Assembly: GCA_017398585.1 (NCBI GenBank)
Contig: JAFQFS010000174.1
Span: forward strand, 1-42,608
Source of the DNA: Clostridia bacterium
Lineage (GTDB): Bacteria > Bacillota > Clostridia > Oscillospirales > CAG-272
DNA: 42,608 nt
Direction: 5' to 3'
A model generated the notes under the pieces. The model did no database searches. It was given only the letters and a program-made list of their open reading frames with translations, and was not told the DNA's origin. Below, piece by piece: positions 32,751 through 42,300 of this stretch (positions are counted from its first letter, which is position 1; every line of letters starts with the position of its first letter). The position numbers and the translations under genes were made by a program.

Positions 32751-34472
32751 TCATTCATTAATTCCAAGTTCTTCTTCAATCCACGCGACGCGGTTGTTCA
32801 GCCAGTTCACGAAGTAGTCGACGTGTTCCGGATAGGTTTTCAGTTTGTCCACTTCGGGAAGGCTGCGCCACTGGCGGGAGCCGAGGAAGCCGTCCCAGCG
32901 GGTATAGTTCGCGTCAATGTCCGCCTGATAGAAGGACGCCGTTTCGTACAGCATCTCCGGAATGCCGTGGATGTATTCGTATTTTTCAAGCCAGCGTTCA
33001 ACAACAAGAGCGCGGAACTGTTCATTTTTGATCAGCTTGATGTACCACGAATGCGGAGAAGCCGCTTCCCATCCCCTGTAGTTGGCGCCGCCGTGTTCAG
33101 AACAGCCGGAGGACTGGTCATAGTCCCACAGCGGACCGAGGAACAGTTTTCCGCCCGGTTCCTTGTACGCAAAGAACACGTATCCCTGGTCGCCGGCGAG
33201 GATGTATTCTGTACAAATGAACGAATCCACGAACGACTGGATGTCTACCAGCTCACAGAGCTTGTCAAACTTGTCGTCTGCGATCGCCGTGACGACATCG
33301 TTCATGTAATTGTTGATGTATTTCACCTGATCGTTCGTAATCACATCCGCATCCGGACTCTTGATGACCACGGAGCCGGTCGATATGGACTTTTTCGTCT
33401 TCGGCCAGAAGACACGCTGTCCGTCGTTCGCACCGCCGTTGCCGCATTCCATGAGGAACCCGCAGTCTTCCGGTGCCGCGGGATTGCCGAGCGCATCGGT
33501 GCCGTCCCCGATATCGACGCGGTTTTCCCCCGCCTCGACCTGTTCCACGATCAGGAACAGACCGCGGTAATCGTCGTTGATGTAAACATGCGCAAACTGA
33601 CAGTCCGTCGTGTATTTCAGACCGGTGAACTGCTGCGCCATTTTGTATACCGTGAAGTTACGGAGCATCGACATATCGACCGTGTTTGCAAGAAGGATCC
33701 AGTCCTTCGCCTTGCCCATGCCGAACAGGTCTACCTTATTTTCAAATTTCAGACGGTACGGCTTCTTTTCATAGTAGGCCCAGGTACTGTTGCCGCGCCC
33801 GCGGATCTGCGCATTGAGATTCCGTTCGTTCCAGCTGTTCTTGTCGCTGACCACGTTGACGGTACAGTCGGTGTAAATACCTCTCTGGATGTTCGACGTC
33901 TTCGCATCGATGTAGATCACCGGCGCGTTCAGATTTTCCACCGCTTCCGTCGGGGTGGCGAAATTCGCCCATAACGTCATGTTTTCACAGATCTTCGTCT
34001 TGCCGGGTTCGTAGCGGTTGAGGCATTCCGGCTCAGTGTACCAGCCTTCGAAGGTCAGTCCACTGCGCTTCGCGGTCGGAGCATCCTCCAGAACCTTGCC
34101 GTATTCGACAGCATATACCTGCTTGCCGGTCACTCGCCCCAGCTCAGTGTCAAATTTCACCGTAAAAACGGCCGGCACCCAGTTGGCATAAACAGTTGTG
34201 TTTTCGTAAAGTTCTTCACCGGAATAACGGTTGACAAACTCCGGTTCGGTGTACCAGCCTTCGAGGGTGTAGCCCTCGTTCACGATATCTCCGTCGAGGG
34301 GAGGAAGGGTCTTCTTTCCGCGCGGGACGATCTGCACAGCCACTTCTTCCTCGCATCCTGTAACGAACGTCAGCCGGGGATGCGTAACGTACCATCCGGC
34401 GTAAACCGCCAGAAAAATCAGGCATACCGCCATGACCGCGCACCACAGTTTGTTTTCCTTAATAAAACTCAA
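32751..34472 (-). CDS. CotH-like kinase-fold protein with two InlB B-type repeats
   Basis: The protein has an N-terminal membrane anchor (about residues 8-30), two InlB B-type repeats with GYTLEGWYTEPEFVNRY (near 65) and GLTFEGWYTEPECLNRY (near 136), then a CotH domain: IRGRGNSTW (about 222-231), KPYRLKFENK, and the DYDQSSG metal-binding segment (about 449-455). CotH is an atypical protein kinase of spore coat in Bacillus, but anchored CotH proteins occur widely on cell surfaces. I prefer the TTG at 34472, which has AAGGAAG about six bases upstream; an in-frame GTG at 34496 has no Shine-Dalgarno. From 34472 the protein is 573 residues. Which proteins it phosphorylates, if any, is unknown. Confidence 0.88.
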   Translation of the reverse strand: MSFIKENKLWCAVMAVCLIFLAVYAGWYVTHPRLTFVTGCEEEVAVQIVPRGKKTLPPLDGDIVNEGYTLEGWYTEPEFVNRYSGEELYENTTVYANWVPAVFTVKFDTELGRVTGKQVYAVEYGKVLEDAPTAKRSGLTFEGWYTEPECLNRYEPGKTKICENMTLWANFATPTEAVENLNAPVIYIDAKTSNIQRGIYTDCTVNVVSDKNSWNERNLNAQIRGRGNSTWAYYEKKPYRLKFENKVDLFGMGKAKDWILLANTVDMSMLRNFTVYKMAQQFTGLKYTTDCQFAHVYINDDYRGLFLIVEQVEAGENRVDIGDGTDALGNPAAPEDCGFLMECGNGGANDGQRVFWPKTKKSISTGSVVIKSPDADVITNDQVKYINNYMNDVVTAIADDKFDKLCELVDIQSFVDSFICTEYILAGDQGYVFFAYKEPGGKLFLGPLWDYDQSSGCSEHGGANYRGWEAASPHSWYIKLIKNEQFRALVVERWLEKYEYIHGIPEMLYETASFYQADIDANYTRWDGFLGSRQWRSLPEVDKLKTYPEHVDYFVNWLNNRVAWIEEELGINE

Positions 34473-34522
34473 TCTAAACTTCCTTGCCCCTGACACGGGA
34501 GTGATATTTTAATACTGATTAA

Positions 34523-34551
34523 ATTATATCATACTCCGGAAAAACTGTCAA
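34523..34551 (-). promoter_or_regulatory. Promoter of the CotH-like gene
   Basis: On the minus strand TTGACA (34546-34551) and TATAAT (34523-34528) are separated by 17 bases: a perfect consensus. Confidence 0.88.
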
Positions 34552-34603
34552 TCGGGATAAAATAATGTTCGAGATTGTTCATAAAACGGACAAAAACAAA
34601 GGA

Positions 34604-34635
34604 AAACCCCTCCGGTAAACGGCCCGGAGGGGTTT
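34604..34635 (-). terminator. Terminator of the S-layer-like gene
   Basis: AAACCCCTCCGG (34604-34615) pairs with CCGGAGGGGTTT (34624-34635); on the minus strand the 3' arm ends in a short T-run, TTTTCCTTTG. Confidence 0.85.
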
Positions 34636-34675
34636 ATATCTTTAAGTTATAAGGTGTACTTAAAAGATGAGGAAA

Positions 34676-37600
34676 TTAGTGAGCGATTACTTCGTATGCA
34701 GGGAAGGAAACAAATTCAGTGTTGTTAGCTTCTACTGCGTATTCGATCTTAGCGGTGTCGTCTTCAACAACCCAAGAACCGTCGATGTTTACGAAGAGGC
34801 TGAAGTCGGTATCTTCGTCTTCGCCAGCGATGTCAACGTCGATCTTAACATTGTCACCAACTGCAACTACGCAAGCTTCGTTGAAGTCGATGTAGATGCT
34901 CTTAACGAGGTCGCAGTCATCGCAATCCTTGCCAGCTTCGGTGAGGTATTCTTCGTCAACGATGCAGCTGTAGAGAGCGTCTTCAACCCATTCAGCGTCG
35001 GTGTCGCTGTAGGTTGCATAGTTTACGGAATACTTTTCAGCGTAGTGGTCATCGGAGAGACCGAATGCGAGGCCGTTTTCAGCGATCTTGGAGTGGATAG
35101 CGTCAGCAGCAACTGCGTCGCCCTTGAAGAAGAACTTAACGCCTTCAACCTGGAACTGAGTAACCTTGCCATTTACAGTGGTGGTGGTGTATGCAACCTT
35201 ACCGTAAACGTCAGCGTCGTCAGCAACGTCAGCAACCTTGAATTCGTCGGACCATTCGAGGTCTTCGGTGGTAACAGTGATGATAGCGTCGGATTCAACG
35301 AGGTAGATAACGATGTCACAACCTTCTACATCATATACATAGAAGCCAGGAAGGATGGTCATATCGTTCTTTTCGATGCGCTTAGCGATCTTATCTCTGT
35401 CAATAGCGTAGATGTCTTCAACTTCGCCGTCCTTGAATTCGATTACTCTGTAAGATACGGAGTCAACCTTATCGCCACGGAACTTGTTGTAGGAATCATC
35501 ATTTACCTTACCAACGAGGAGCTTCTTTTCGATTGCGATCTTGTGAGCATCGTCCTTGTCGGAGATGTACAGATCTTCATCAGCAACGAGGTTAGCAATG
35601 GTGTTTGCTACATAAGTATCATTGTCAAGATATGCAGCCTTGATGGTGTCAACGATATCGAAGGTGGAAACAGCGAGCATGCCGAGGTCTTCGGTGAGAA
35701 CGCCGCTCTGAGTGTAATATACATGACCTTCGCGGAGCTTGATGTTGGTGCCGGCAGCAACTGCTTCGAGGTTACCGGTGTAGAGGTCTACAACGCCAAC
35801 TACGAATTCGGAAGAACCGAGTGCGTACCAGTCTTCATCATTGGTGCCATTGTAGCTTGCTTCGAGATAAGTGTCGTCAAGGAGAACAACGAGACCGGAC
35901 TTGTAGGTGTCATAAATGTTGGTTTCAGCATTTACGAATACATAGGTCTTGTTATTTCTGTCGTCAGAGTTGATTCTGTCGCCCTTAACATACCAGCCGT
36001 CCTTGAGCTTGCCTTCGTATACGATTACGGAAGCATAGGGTCTCTTTTCGGTGATTTCGGTGATGATAACATACTTGTCATCAGACTTCATCTTAACGGA
36101 CTTGCCGTTGTAATCCATGTAGCCGTCACCGTCAGCCGTGATGGTAACATCATAGAGGTTAACGTCATCAGTTACAGTGTAGGTGCCTTCTTCCCAGTCG
36201 AATGCGCCTGCGAGGTTTACATTGTAAACGTCTTCAGTTTCATCGTAGGAACGGATTGCATAGATAGCGCCCTTGGTGAAGGATTCCTTAGCGGTATCGT
36301 CGTCGAGCCAGTAGTAGTAGTCACCCTGTTCCCAACCATCGTAAGAAGCGATACGGAAGGTTTCGTATTCGAGGTCAGAGGTCTTGTAACCCTTAACGAG
36401 GATGTAGCCGTCGCTGGAGAGACCTGCGTAGGAATCAACAACGATAACTGCGCTCTTGGTCTGGCCAACTGCCTTAACTTCTACGAGTTCGCCGTCAACA
36501 ACAACGTACTGAACGAACTGGTTGAAGAGGTCACGGAGCTTAGCGGTGTAGCAAGCCTTGGTAACGAACTTCTTGGTAACGTACTTGAATGCGTTGCCTT
36601 CGAGTTCGTTGTAGTTGTCAACATCAAAGGTTTCGTCACCGATGGTGATGGTGCCCTTGTTGAGGTTGTAAGCGCGGAGAACGCCGGTAGCAACATAAGT
36701 GTCGTCGTCAGAACCGTCAGCGATGTTCTTTACAACCTTGATAGCGCCGGTTTCAGCGTCGTAGTTGTAAATTACGTAGCCAGCCTTGTAGCCGGTAGCT
36801 TCGCCGTCTTCGTCATAAGCGATTTCGGGTTCATAGCCTTCAACGAACCATGCACGGTCAGCATCGTCCTTGTCCTTGATGCCTTCCTGGATTTCGTTGA
36901 AAGTAGCGATACCAGTTACGGAGTAAGAGTCGTCCTTGCTTGCAGCGTCTTCAGCAAGACCGAATGCGTCGAGCGGAGAGATCTTGTAGGACTTGGAGTC
37001 AGAGTGCTTGTCTTCGGTGAAGTAACCGATTCTGTAGGATTCGTAGATACCGCGGTCAGCAACGCCGTTGAGGTCGGTATCATAGAGGTCGAGTGTTGCG
37101 TATGCGGAAGTGGAGATGGAGGTGATCGCCTTAGCGAAACCATAAACATCCTTGTCTTCCTTTTCAAAGTACTTTTCGTAGGTTTTTTCGAATTCAGCAT
37201 CAGACATCCAGTCGATACCGATTACGTTTTCGTACTTCTTGTCATACTTATAGTTGTAATACTTTTCAAGAAGGGTATTGTAGTACCATTCTACTTCGTA
37301 TACATACTGATCATCTACCATATCCTTGTCGGAAATCTTACCGTCTTCGTTAACGTCAACGGGAACGAGGATATCGCCGGTGATCCAGTCGATAGCAACG
37401 AGGTTGCCGTTGATAACGGTTTCGGTCATACCGCCGTTAGCAGCGAATACCATGATTTCGGGCTTGGTGGACTTGGTAACGTTGAGGTATTCACCGGTGG
37501 TGTACTTTTCAACGAGAGCGTAGTCGCCGAGGAATTCCTGGATTTCGTAATCCTGTTCATCACCGTCGTCGTCGGTCTTACCAGCGTTTACGAGGGTGTC

Positions 37601-38587
37601 AACCTTGAGGGATTCGTAAGCAACAACCTTTGCGAGGTCGGAGTCAGCGTCCTTTTCGAAGAGAACATAGTAAGCTTCGCCTACTGCGAGTTCGTCGTCA
37701 TGGATACCGTCGAGACCGAGTTCGGAAGCCTGAACGTAGTAAACGTCGTCAGCGAGAGAACCGTCATCGTTGAGAATCTGGAAGGTAACAAAGCCGGAAG
37801 CGGGCTTGTTGGAATCCTTGTAGTAAGGAGTGGTTTCGTCCTTCAGCGCCTTAGCTGCATCCTTCTTGTCTGCAACAAAGGTGTTGAGGTCGGAAGCGGT
37901 AACAACGATCTTTTCCCAACCGAATTCGATACCGAAGGAAGAGAGGCCGAGAGTGGTGCCGCTCTTGGTGGTTGCGAAGAGAGCATTGTAGATGATCTGA
38001 GCTACTTCACCACGAGTGAGTTCGTCGGTGTAAGCAACGCCAGTGATACCATCGGTGAGGCCGAGTTCAACTGCCTTCTGGATGTAACCCCAGGGCCAAT
38101 CGAGACCGGTGTAACCGAGAGTACGTACTACCATGGTAAGAGCATCCTGGTACTTGATGGAGTCGGTAGGACCGAACTTGCCATTGCCGTAACCTTCGAT
38201 GATACCCTTCTGGTTAGCGAAGGAGAGAGCACCGTAATACTTGTTTACGGGGTCTACGTCGATGTCGTTGAATTCGGACCAGTTTTCCGGACCGTCTTCC
38301 CACTGTTCATCGTCTACCCAACCGGTAGCGATACGACCTACGAACAGTGCCATCTGATAACGCTGGATAAGGTCTTCTGCACCAGTGTCATCAGCATTGT
38401 AACCCTTGAAGATACCGTAGTTAGCGAGGAATTCGATAGCCTTGTCGTACTGACCAGCTTCAACTTCTTCAACTACTTCTTCAACTGCAACAGGTTCATC
38501 AGCGATAGCGACGTCGTCAGCGAGAACTGCGGATGCAGAAGAAGCGGTCATCAGGAGGGCAAGAACAAGAGAAAGAACTTTCTTCAT
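34676..38587 (-). CDS. Secreted SLH-domain protein, probable S-layer protein
   Basis: The 1303-residue protein has a clear signal peptide (MKKVLSLVLALLMTASSASA, cleavage near 20-24) and three N-terminal SLH repeats (about 45-215: AIEFLANYGIFKGYN; YGALSFANQKGIIEGYGNG; IQKAVELGLTDGITG with LTRGEVAQIIYNALF). The remaining 1080 residues are rich in D, E, Y and V without a domain I recognise, typical of S-layer proteins. Codons are shifted to GTA/GTT and AAG/GAA with strong bias, and a consensus promoter with a structured leader precedes it, both suggesting high expression. AAGGAG lies about 13 bases before the ATG, rather far. It should bind the pyruvylated polymer made by the GT4-CsaB protein. 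Confidence 0.9.
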   Translation of the reverse strand: MKKVLSLVLALLMTASSASAVLADDVAIADEPVAVEEVVEEVEAGQYDKAIEFLANYGIFKGYNADDTGAEDLIQRYQMALFVGRIATGWVDDEQWEDGPENWSEFNDIDVDPVNKYYGALSFANQKGIIEGYGNGKFGPTDSIKYQDALTMVVRTLGYTGLDWPWGYIQKAVELGLTDGITGVAYTDELTRGEVAQIIYNALFATTKSGTTLGLSSFGIEFGWEKIVVTASDLNTFVADKKDAAKALKDETTPYYKDSNKPASGFVTFQILNDDGSLADDVYYVQASELGLDGIHDDELAVGEAYYVLFEKDADSDLAKVVAYESLKVDTLVNAGKTDDDGDEQDYEIQEFLGDYALVEKYTTGEYLNVTKSTKPEIMVFAANGGMTETVINGNLVAIDWITGDILVPVDVNEDGKISDKDMVDDQYVYEVEWYYNTLLEKYYNYKYDKKYENVIGIDWMSDAEFEKTYEKYFEKEDKDVYGFAKAITSISTSAYATLDLYDTDLNGVADRGIYESYRIGYFTEDKHSDSKSYKISPLDAFGLAEDAASKDDSYSVTGIATFNEIQEGIKDKDDADRAWFVEGYEPEIAYDEDGEATGYKAGYVIYNYDAETGAIKVVKNIADGSDDDTYVATGVLRAYNLNKGTITIGDETFDVDNYNELEGNAFKYVTKKFVTKACYTAKLRDLFNQFVQYVVVDGELVEVKAVGQTKSAVIVVDSYAGLSSDGYILVKGYKTSDLEYETFRIASYDGWEQGDYYYWLDDDTAKESFTKGAIYAIRSYDETEDVYNVNLAGAFDWEEGTYTVTDDVNLYDVTITADGDGYMDYNGKSVKMKSDDKYVIITEITEKRPYASVIVYEGKLKDGWYVKGDRINSDDRNNKTYVFVNAETNIYDTYKSGLVVLLDDTYLEASYNGTNDEDWYALGSSEFVVGVVDLYTGNLEAVAAGTNIKLREGHVYYTQSGVLTEDLGMLAVSTFDIVDTIKAAYLDNDTYVANTIANLVADEDLYISDKDDAHKIAIEKKLLVGKVNDDSYNKFRGDKVDSVSYRVIEFKDGEVEDIYAIDRDKIAKRIEKNDMTILPGFYVYDVEGCDIVIYLVESDAIITVTTEDLEWSDEFKVADVADDADVYGKVAYTTTTVNGKVTQFQVEGVKFFFKGDAVAADAIHSKIAENGLAFGLSDDHYAEKYSVNYATYSDTDAEWVEDALYSCIVDEEYLTEAGKDCDDCDLVKSIYIDFNEACVVAVGDNVKIDVDIAGEDEDTDFSLFVNIDGSWVVEDDTAKIEYAVEANNTEFVSFPAYEVIAH

Positions 38588-38638
38588 CTTTTTTTCTGTG
38601 CTCCTTATAAAAGTAAGTAAATAAAGTTAGGGATTCCG

Positions 38639-38698
38639 GGACGCCGTTTCGTCCTCACCCTACGCCGATATTATACCTCATGCAAATTTTTATTTCAA
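38639..38698 (-). promoter_or_regulatory. Promoter and 5' leader hairpin of the S-layer-like gene
   Basis: On the minus strand TTGAAA (38693-38698) and TATAAT (38670-38675) are 17 bases apart. The leader, about 75 bases, begins near 38663 and forms GGACG-AAACGG-CGTCC (38639-38654), which could stabilise the mRNA. Confidence 0.8.
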
Positions 38699-38792
38699 GA
38701 GATTTCCATGAGGTGTAATATAAGTGAAATATTAAGCAGAGTTTAATATTGGTAATGTTACAGAGATATTGTAACACAAAGAATATAAGGAA

Positions 38793-39198
38793 GAAAAACT
38801 CCCTGCGGGCGTTTTTCAAAATTGATGTCCCTACGCGGGACGGGCGCACAAGAGACCCGGTCGCGGGCCTCTTGTGAATCTCCGCGACCAGAGGAGGGGA
38901 AGAATCCCCTCCTCTGGACTCTTCCCCTCGGACGTAGCGCTAACCGCGGGGGGCTGAAGTTTTCGTCCGGCTTCACGCCGTAAGCATAAATTTATTTTGC
39001 GGTTAGCCTATATCTGCGCAACCCTTACACCGTATGAACGTGTCGGGTTATTTCTTGATTATTCAGCTGCAAGAACGAGAGGTGTCCAGAGGACACTTCC
39101 TCTGGTCGTGGAGAGTCAAGAGAGGACCGCGACCGGTCCTCTCTTGCGCCGCCCCGCGCAGGGGCATTAATTTTGAAAAACGCCTTCAGGCGTTTTTC
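38793..39198. ncRNA. Large structured repeat, copy B (candidate non-coding RNA)
   Basis: This 406-bp element matches copy A (15471-15917) throughout. Border hairpins are 38793-38817 and 39175-39198 (GAAAAACGCC-TTCA-GGCGTTTTTC, identical in A). GTCCC-TACGC-GGGAC (38827-38841) keeps the loop of copy A but changes both arms, as does GCCCC-GCGCA-GGGGC (39151-39165). The hairpin 38847-38876 has loop GGTCGC able to pair with GCGACC at 38884-38889. The 13-bp hairpin 38888-38917 and the segment CCTATATCTGCGCAACCC are nearly unchanged. It lies between the S-layer promoter and the amidase promoter. No reading frame is shared with copy A over its length. Confidence 0.75.
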
Positions 39199-39210
39199 TT
39201 CCTTCTTCTA

Positions 39211-39239
39211 TTGCAATTCCGCCCATTTTGTCGTATAAT
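39211..39239 (+). promoter_or_regulatory. Promoter of the amidase gene
   Basis: TTGCAA (39211-39216) and TATAAT (39234-39239) are 17 bases apart, starting 12 bases after the right border hairpin of structured repeat B and 35 bases before the amidase ATG. Confidence 0.8.
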
Positions 39240-39274
39240 AATGACAATTGTTAAAACTTCACCGGAGAACTGCA

Positions 39275-41161
39275 ATGATATCACACCGCGCCGTTTTGCG
39301 CAGAATCACTTCCTTTATTATAATAACAACGCTTTTCCTCTCCTTTATTCCCACGTTCGCGGTGCAGACTCATGCCGCATCCGAGAAAATCGTCATCGTC
39401 CTCGACGCCGGTCACGGCGGCTATGACGGTGGTACCGACGTCGGCATCCGTACCGAAAAAGAGTATAACCTCATCCTCACCCAGTACGTCGCCGAAGTCC
39501 TGCGGAACAACGGAAACTTTGAGGTCATTCTTACCCGCAACGACGACACCTACCTCAAATTCCTCCCCCGTGCGCTCTACGCACTCGAAAACAATGCCGA
39601 CGTCCTCATCAGCCTTCATTGCAACAGCAGCGACGCCGCCTCCGCAAAGGGAAATCTCGCCATTATCTCAAAAATCGAACAATTCAGTGCCTATACCCTC
39701 GCCGGAAAAATCCTCGACTCCATCAGCGGTGCCGTGGATCTCACCCGCGGCAAGGTCGAAACCCGCGCGGATACCGGCGACTCTCTCGGCGTTTACTACT
39801 GGAACCCCGACCTCCAGTGGGATATGCCCGCCGCTTCCCATCTCGGTCAGACGAGCGACTACTTCAGCATCAATACCTGGGCATCCAAGTTCGGAATCCC
39901 GTCCATCATCGTCGAGCACGCCTACCTCTCCAACGAACATGACCGTGAACTTATGGACAAGGACGAAAACCTCCGCGCCATCGCCAACGCGGAAGCGCAG
40001 GCAATCATCGACTTCTATACCGGACATACCCACCAGTTCCCGGCCTATCCGACGGTTGACCACCCCTCGAACTGTACTCTCACCGGGACACAGTCCTACC
40101 GCTGCACCATCTGCGGCATGAAAACCGGCACGACCTCCCTCGCCGGGGCATCCGACACGCCGCACTACTGGCGCCAGACCGGAAGCAAGGCGGCAACCTG
40201 CACGGAGGACGGCTTTATTGAATATATCTGCCAGATCTCGGACAACCTGAACAGTAAGGGTTACACCTGCGAAGTACACACCCAGACCGTGACCGTTGAG
40301 GCAAAGGGACACAGCTATCAGGTCATCGAAGACACGCCCGCTTCGCACGGACGCGATGGACGCTATCTGCAGAAATGCACAAACTGCGGGGACACCATCG
40401 ACGAAGTCCGTCCGGGCGATCCGCATCAGTACGAAATCACTTCCGATACCGAGCCGACCTGCACGGAAGACGGCGGCACAACCTACACCTGCCACGTCTG
40501 CACCGACTCGTACACCGAAACCAAACCCGCACCGGGGCACGATTACATCGAAACCGAACGCAAAGACGTTTACGGCGACGAAGACGGCTACGTAAAATAC
40601 ACCTGTCTCACCTGCGGCGAGGAAAAGGAAGAGATCCTCCACGCCTGCGAACACGTCTACGAAAACCGCACCGAAATTCCCGCGGACTGCGAAACGGACG
40701 GACGGATCTCGGAAACCTGTTCGGTCTGCGGCTACGTCCGCGAAGAAATCCTCCCGTCGTCCGGTCACGATCTGTCGGTCATGATGGACGTTCTCCCGTC
40801 CTGCGAAAGTGAAGGGTACTACCGCGCGGAATGCCGGATCTGCGATCACAAAATCATGGAATCCCGACCCGCGCTCGGACACACCTATAATATAAAGGAA
40901 GAAACCGGCACTCACGTGATCAAATCCTGCATACGATGCAAAACGGAGATCACAGAAGAGATCGAACACCGGAGTCTTCTCTCGATCTTCAAAAATCCGA
41001 TAATTGCTGTGGTCGTATCCGCGATTCTGATTCAGCTGATCGCAATCCCGGTAATCCTCCTGCAGCACCGCCACCATCAGAACAAACTGCGCGAAGCCCG
41101 TCTCCGCCGCACGGCGCACTTCTACGACGAAGAAGCGGAAACGGAAAATCTCAAAAAATAA
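39275..41161 (+). CDS. N-acetylmuramoyl-L-alanine amidase with Cys-rich repeats and C-terminal anchor
   Basis: The 628-residue exported protein cleaves peptidoglycan between MurNAc and L-alanine. After a signal sequence (about 1-34) comes an Amidase_3 domain with zinc ligands H47 (DAGHGG), E61 and H115 (SLHCNSS) and catalytic E214 (VEHAYLS). Then follow about six repeats (about 260-545) with CxxC pairs and motifs such as PTCTEDGGTTYTCHVC and GHDY, a surface repeat of Clostridia that may bind metal. A hydrophobic segment (about 573-597) and a basic tail end the protein, so it should remain membrane-bound. The ATG at 39275 has GGAG eight bases upstream; a longer in-frame start lacks one. Confidence 0.92.
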   Translation: MISHRAVLRRITSFIIITTLFLSFIPTFAVQTHAASEKIVIVLDAGHGGYDGGTDVGIRTEKEYNLILTQYVAEVLRNNGNFEVILTRNDDTYLKFLPRALYALENNADVLISLHCNSSDAASAKGNLAIISKIEQFSAYTLAGKILDSISGAVDLTRGKVETRADTGDSLGVYYWNPDLQWDMPAASHLGQTSDYFSINTWASKFGIPSIIVEHAYLSNEHDRELMDKDENLRAIANAEAQAIIDFYTGHTHQFPAYPTVDHPSNCTLTGTQSYRCTICGMKTGTTSLAGASDTPHYWRQTGSKAATCTEDGFIEYICQISDNLNSKGYTCEVHTQTVTVEAKGHSYQVIEDTPASHGRDGRYLQKCTNCGDTIDEVRPGDPHQYEITSDTEPTCTEDGGTTYTCHVCTDSYTETKPAPGHDYIETERKDVYGDEDGYVKYTCLTCGEEKEEILHACEHVYENRTEIPADCETDGRISETCSVCGYVREEILPSSGHDLSVMMDVLPSCESEGYYRAECRICDHKIMESRPALGHTYNIKEETGTHVIKSCIRCKTEITEEIEHRSLLSIFKNPIIAVVVSAILIQLIAIPVILLQHRHHQNKLREARLRRTAHFYDEEAETENLKK

Positions 41162-41191
41162 ATCCGCACAAATTCCCACCTTCCTATACAG

Positions 41192-41250
41192 ATTGAAGTT
41201 TTCTGAAAGGGGTGTTGGGAAATCTTTTCTCTGAAAAAGTCTTTCCCAAC
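41192..41250. repeat. Palindromic element, right half (copy 13)
   Basis: GATTGAAGTTTTCTGAAAGG precedes a hairpin (41214-41250) pairing GTTGGGA with TCCCAAC and, inside, CTTTTTC-like arms with mismatches. It ends 10 bases before the AEC transporter start. Confidence 0.8.
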
Positions 41251-41260
41251 AAATCATATC

Positions 41261-42205
41261 ATGTCATTCACCTCTCTCCTCTCCACGATCGCGACGCTGG
41301 CGCTGCTGCTGGCGGCAGGTATTATCACAGGAAAACTGAAGATCGTGGACGAAGTGTCCACGGCGAAGCTGTCCACGCTGATCGTCAAACTGGGTCAGCC
41401 GTTTCTGATCATCAACGCACTGATCGGGATCGAAGCAACACCGGAAAACATCAAAAGCGGTCTGTTGATCCTCGCACTCGGCACGGGGATCCACATTTTC
41501 ATGGCAATTCTCGCGTATCTTCTCGCGAAGCCGATCCGCGGCTTTGATGAGCGCAAACTGACAGAATTCGGGATGCTGTTCACGAACTGCGGCTTTATCG
41601 GGTTCCCGATTCTCGAATCGATCTTCGGCGAAACGGGTCTGTTCTACGGCGCGTTCTACGTCGTGAGCTTCCACATTTTCACATGGACCTGGGGACTCGC
41701 GATCCTCGCGCGCGGCCGTGACGATATAAAAATCACCCCGAAAAAAGCCCTCGTGAACTTCGGCACGATCCCGTCCCTAATCGGCATCGTCATCTTTCTC
41801 TCCGGACTGCAGCTGCCCGAATTCGTCACGGACTTCAGCGGCTACGTCGCCAGCCTCTGCACCCCGATCTCCATGCTCATCACTGGTGCCAACCTGAGCC
41901 GCCGCGGCATGAAATCCATGCTCACCAACCCTTCCGTCTACCTCACCTCCGTTACCCGCCTCATCCTCATGCCCCTTGCCGTCACGACCGCTCTCTGGCT
42001 CGTCGGTCTCCCCGACTACATGGTCGTCTTCGGCTGCGTCATGGCCGCCATGCCCACCGCCGCCGTCATTACCATGTTCGGCGAAATGTACCACATCTCT
42101 CCCGGCTGCGCCGCTGAGCTGGTCGGCTCGACATCCCTCCTGTCTGTGGCTACCCTGATGCCCGTGATTAAGTTTGCTGAGTTTTTGTGTCAGCACAGGA
42201 TATAG
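41261..42205 (+). CDS. AEC-family (auxin efflux carrier-like) transporter
   Basis: The 314-residue protein has about ten membrane segments in two halves of five, as in the AEC family: LALLLAAGIITGKLKIVD at the start, GMLFTNCGFIGFPILESIFG in the first crossover, and ANLSRRGMKSML before the second half. Bacterial members often carry malate or other organic acids, but substrate cannot be told here. The ATG at 41261 follows a palindromic hairpin by 10 bases and has no recognisable Shine-Dalgarno. No other gene is close enough to define its role. Confidence 0.9.
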   Translation: MSFTSLLSTIATLALLLAAGIITGKLKIVDEVSTAKLSTLIVKLGQPFLIINALIGIEATPENIKSGLLILALGTGIHIFMAILAYLLAKPIRGFDERKLTEFGMLFTNCGFIGFPILESIFGETGLFYGAFYVVSFHIFTWTWGLAILARGRDDIKITPKKALVNFGTIPSLIGIVIFLSGLQLPEFVTDFSGYVASLCTPISMLITGANLSRRGMKSMLTNPSVYLTSVTRLILMPLAVTTALWLVGLPDYMVVFGCVMAAMPTAAVITMFGEMYHISPGCAAELVGSTSLLSVATLMPVIKFAEFLCQHRI

Positions 42206-42212
42206 TTTTTTC

Positions 42213-42300
42213 CCGGGGGAACCTTTTCAGAGGAAAGGTTCCCCCGGACCCCCTCCAAACCTCTTTCATCTGTTACAGTGATTTTGACTGTGCAGATTTT
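42213..42300. repeat. Palindromic element, left half (copy 14)
   Basis: The hairpin 42213-42247 pairs CCGGGGGAACC with GGTTCCCCCGG, followed by ACCCCCTCCAAACCTCTTTC and the core motif TTTTGACTGTGCAGATTTTTT. It may terminate the AEC gene. Confidence 0.85.

Noticed and set aside
34667-38620. Open frame of 1317 codons on the plus strand opposite the S-layer-like gene
   Set aside because: It is a shadow of the acidic SLH protein, which has promoter, leader, signal peptide and terminator on the minus strand.
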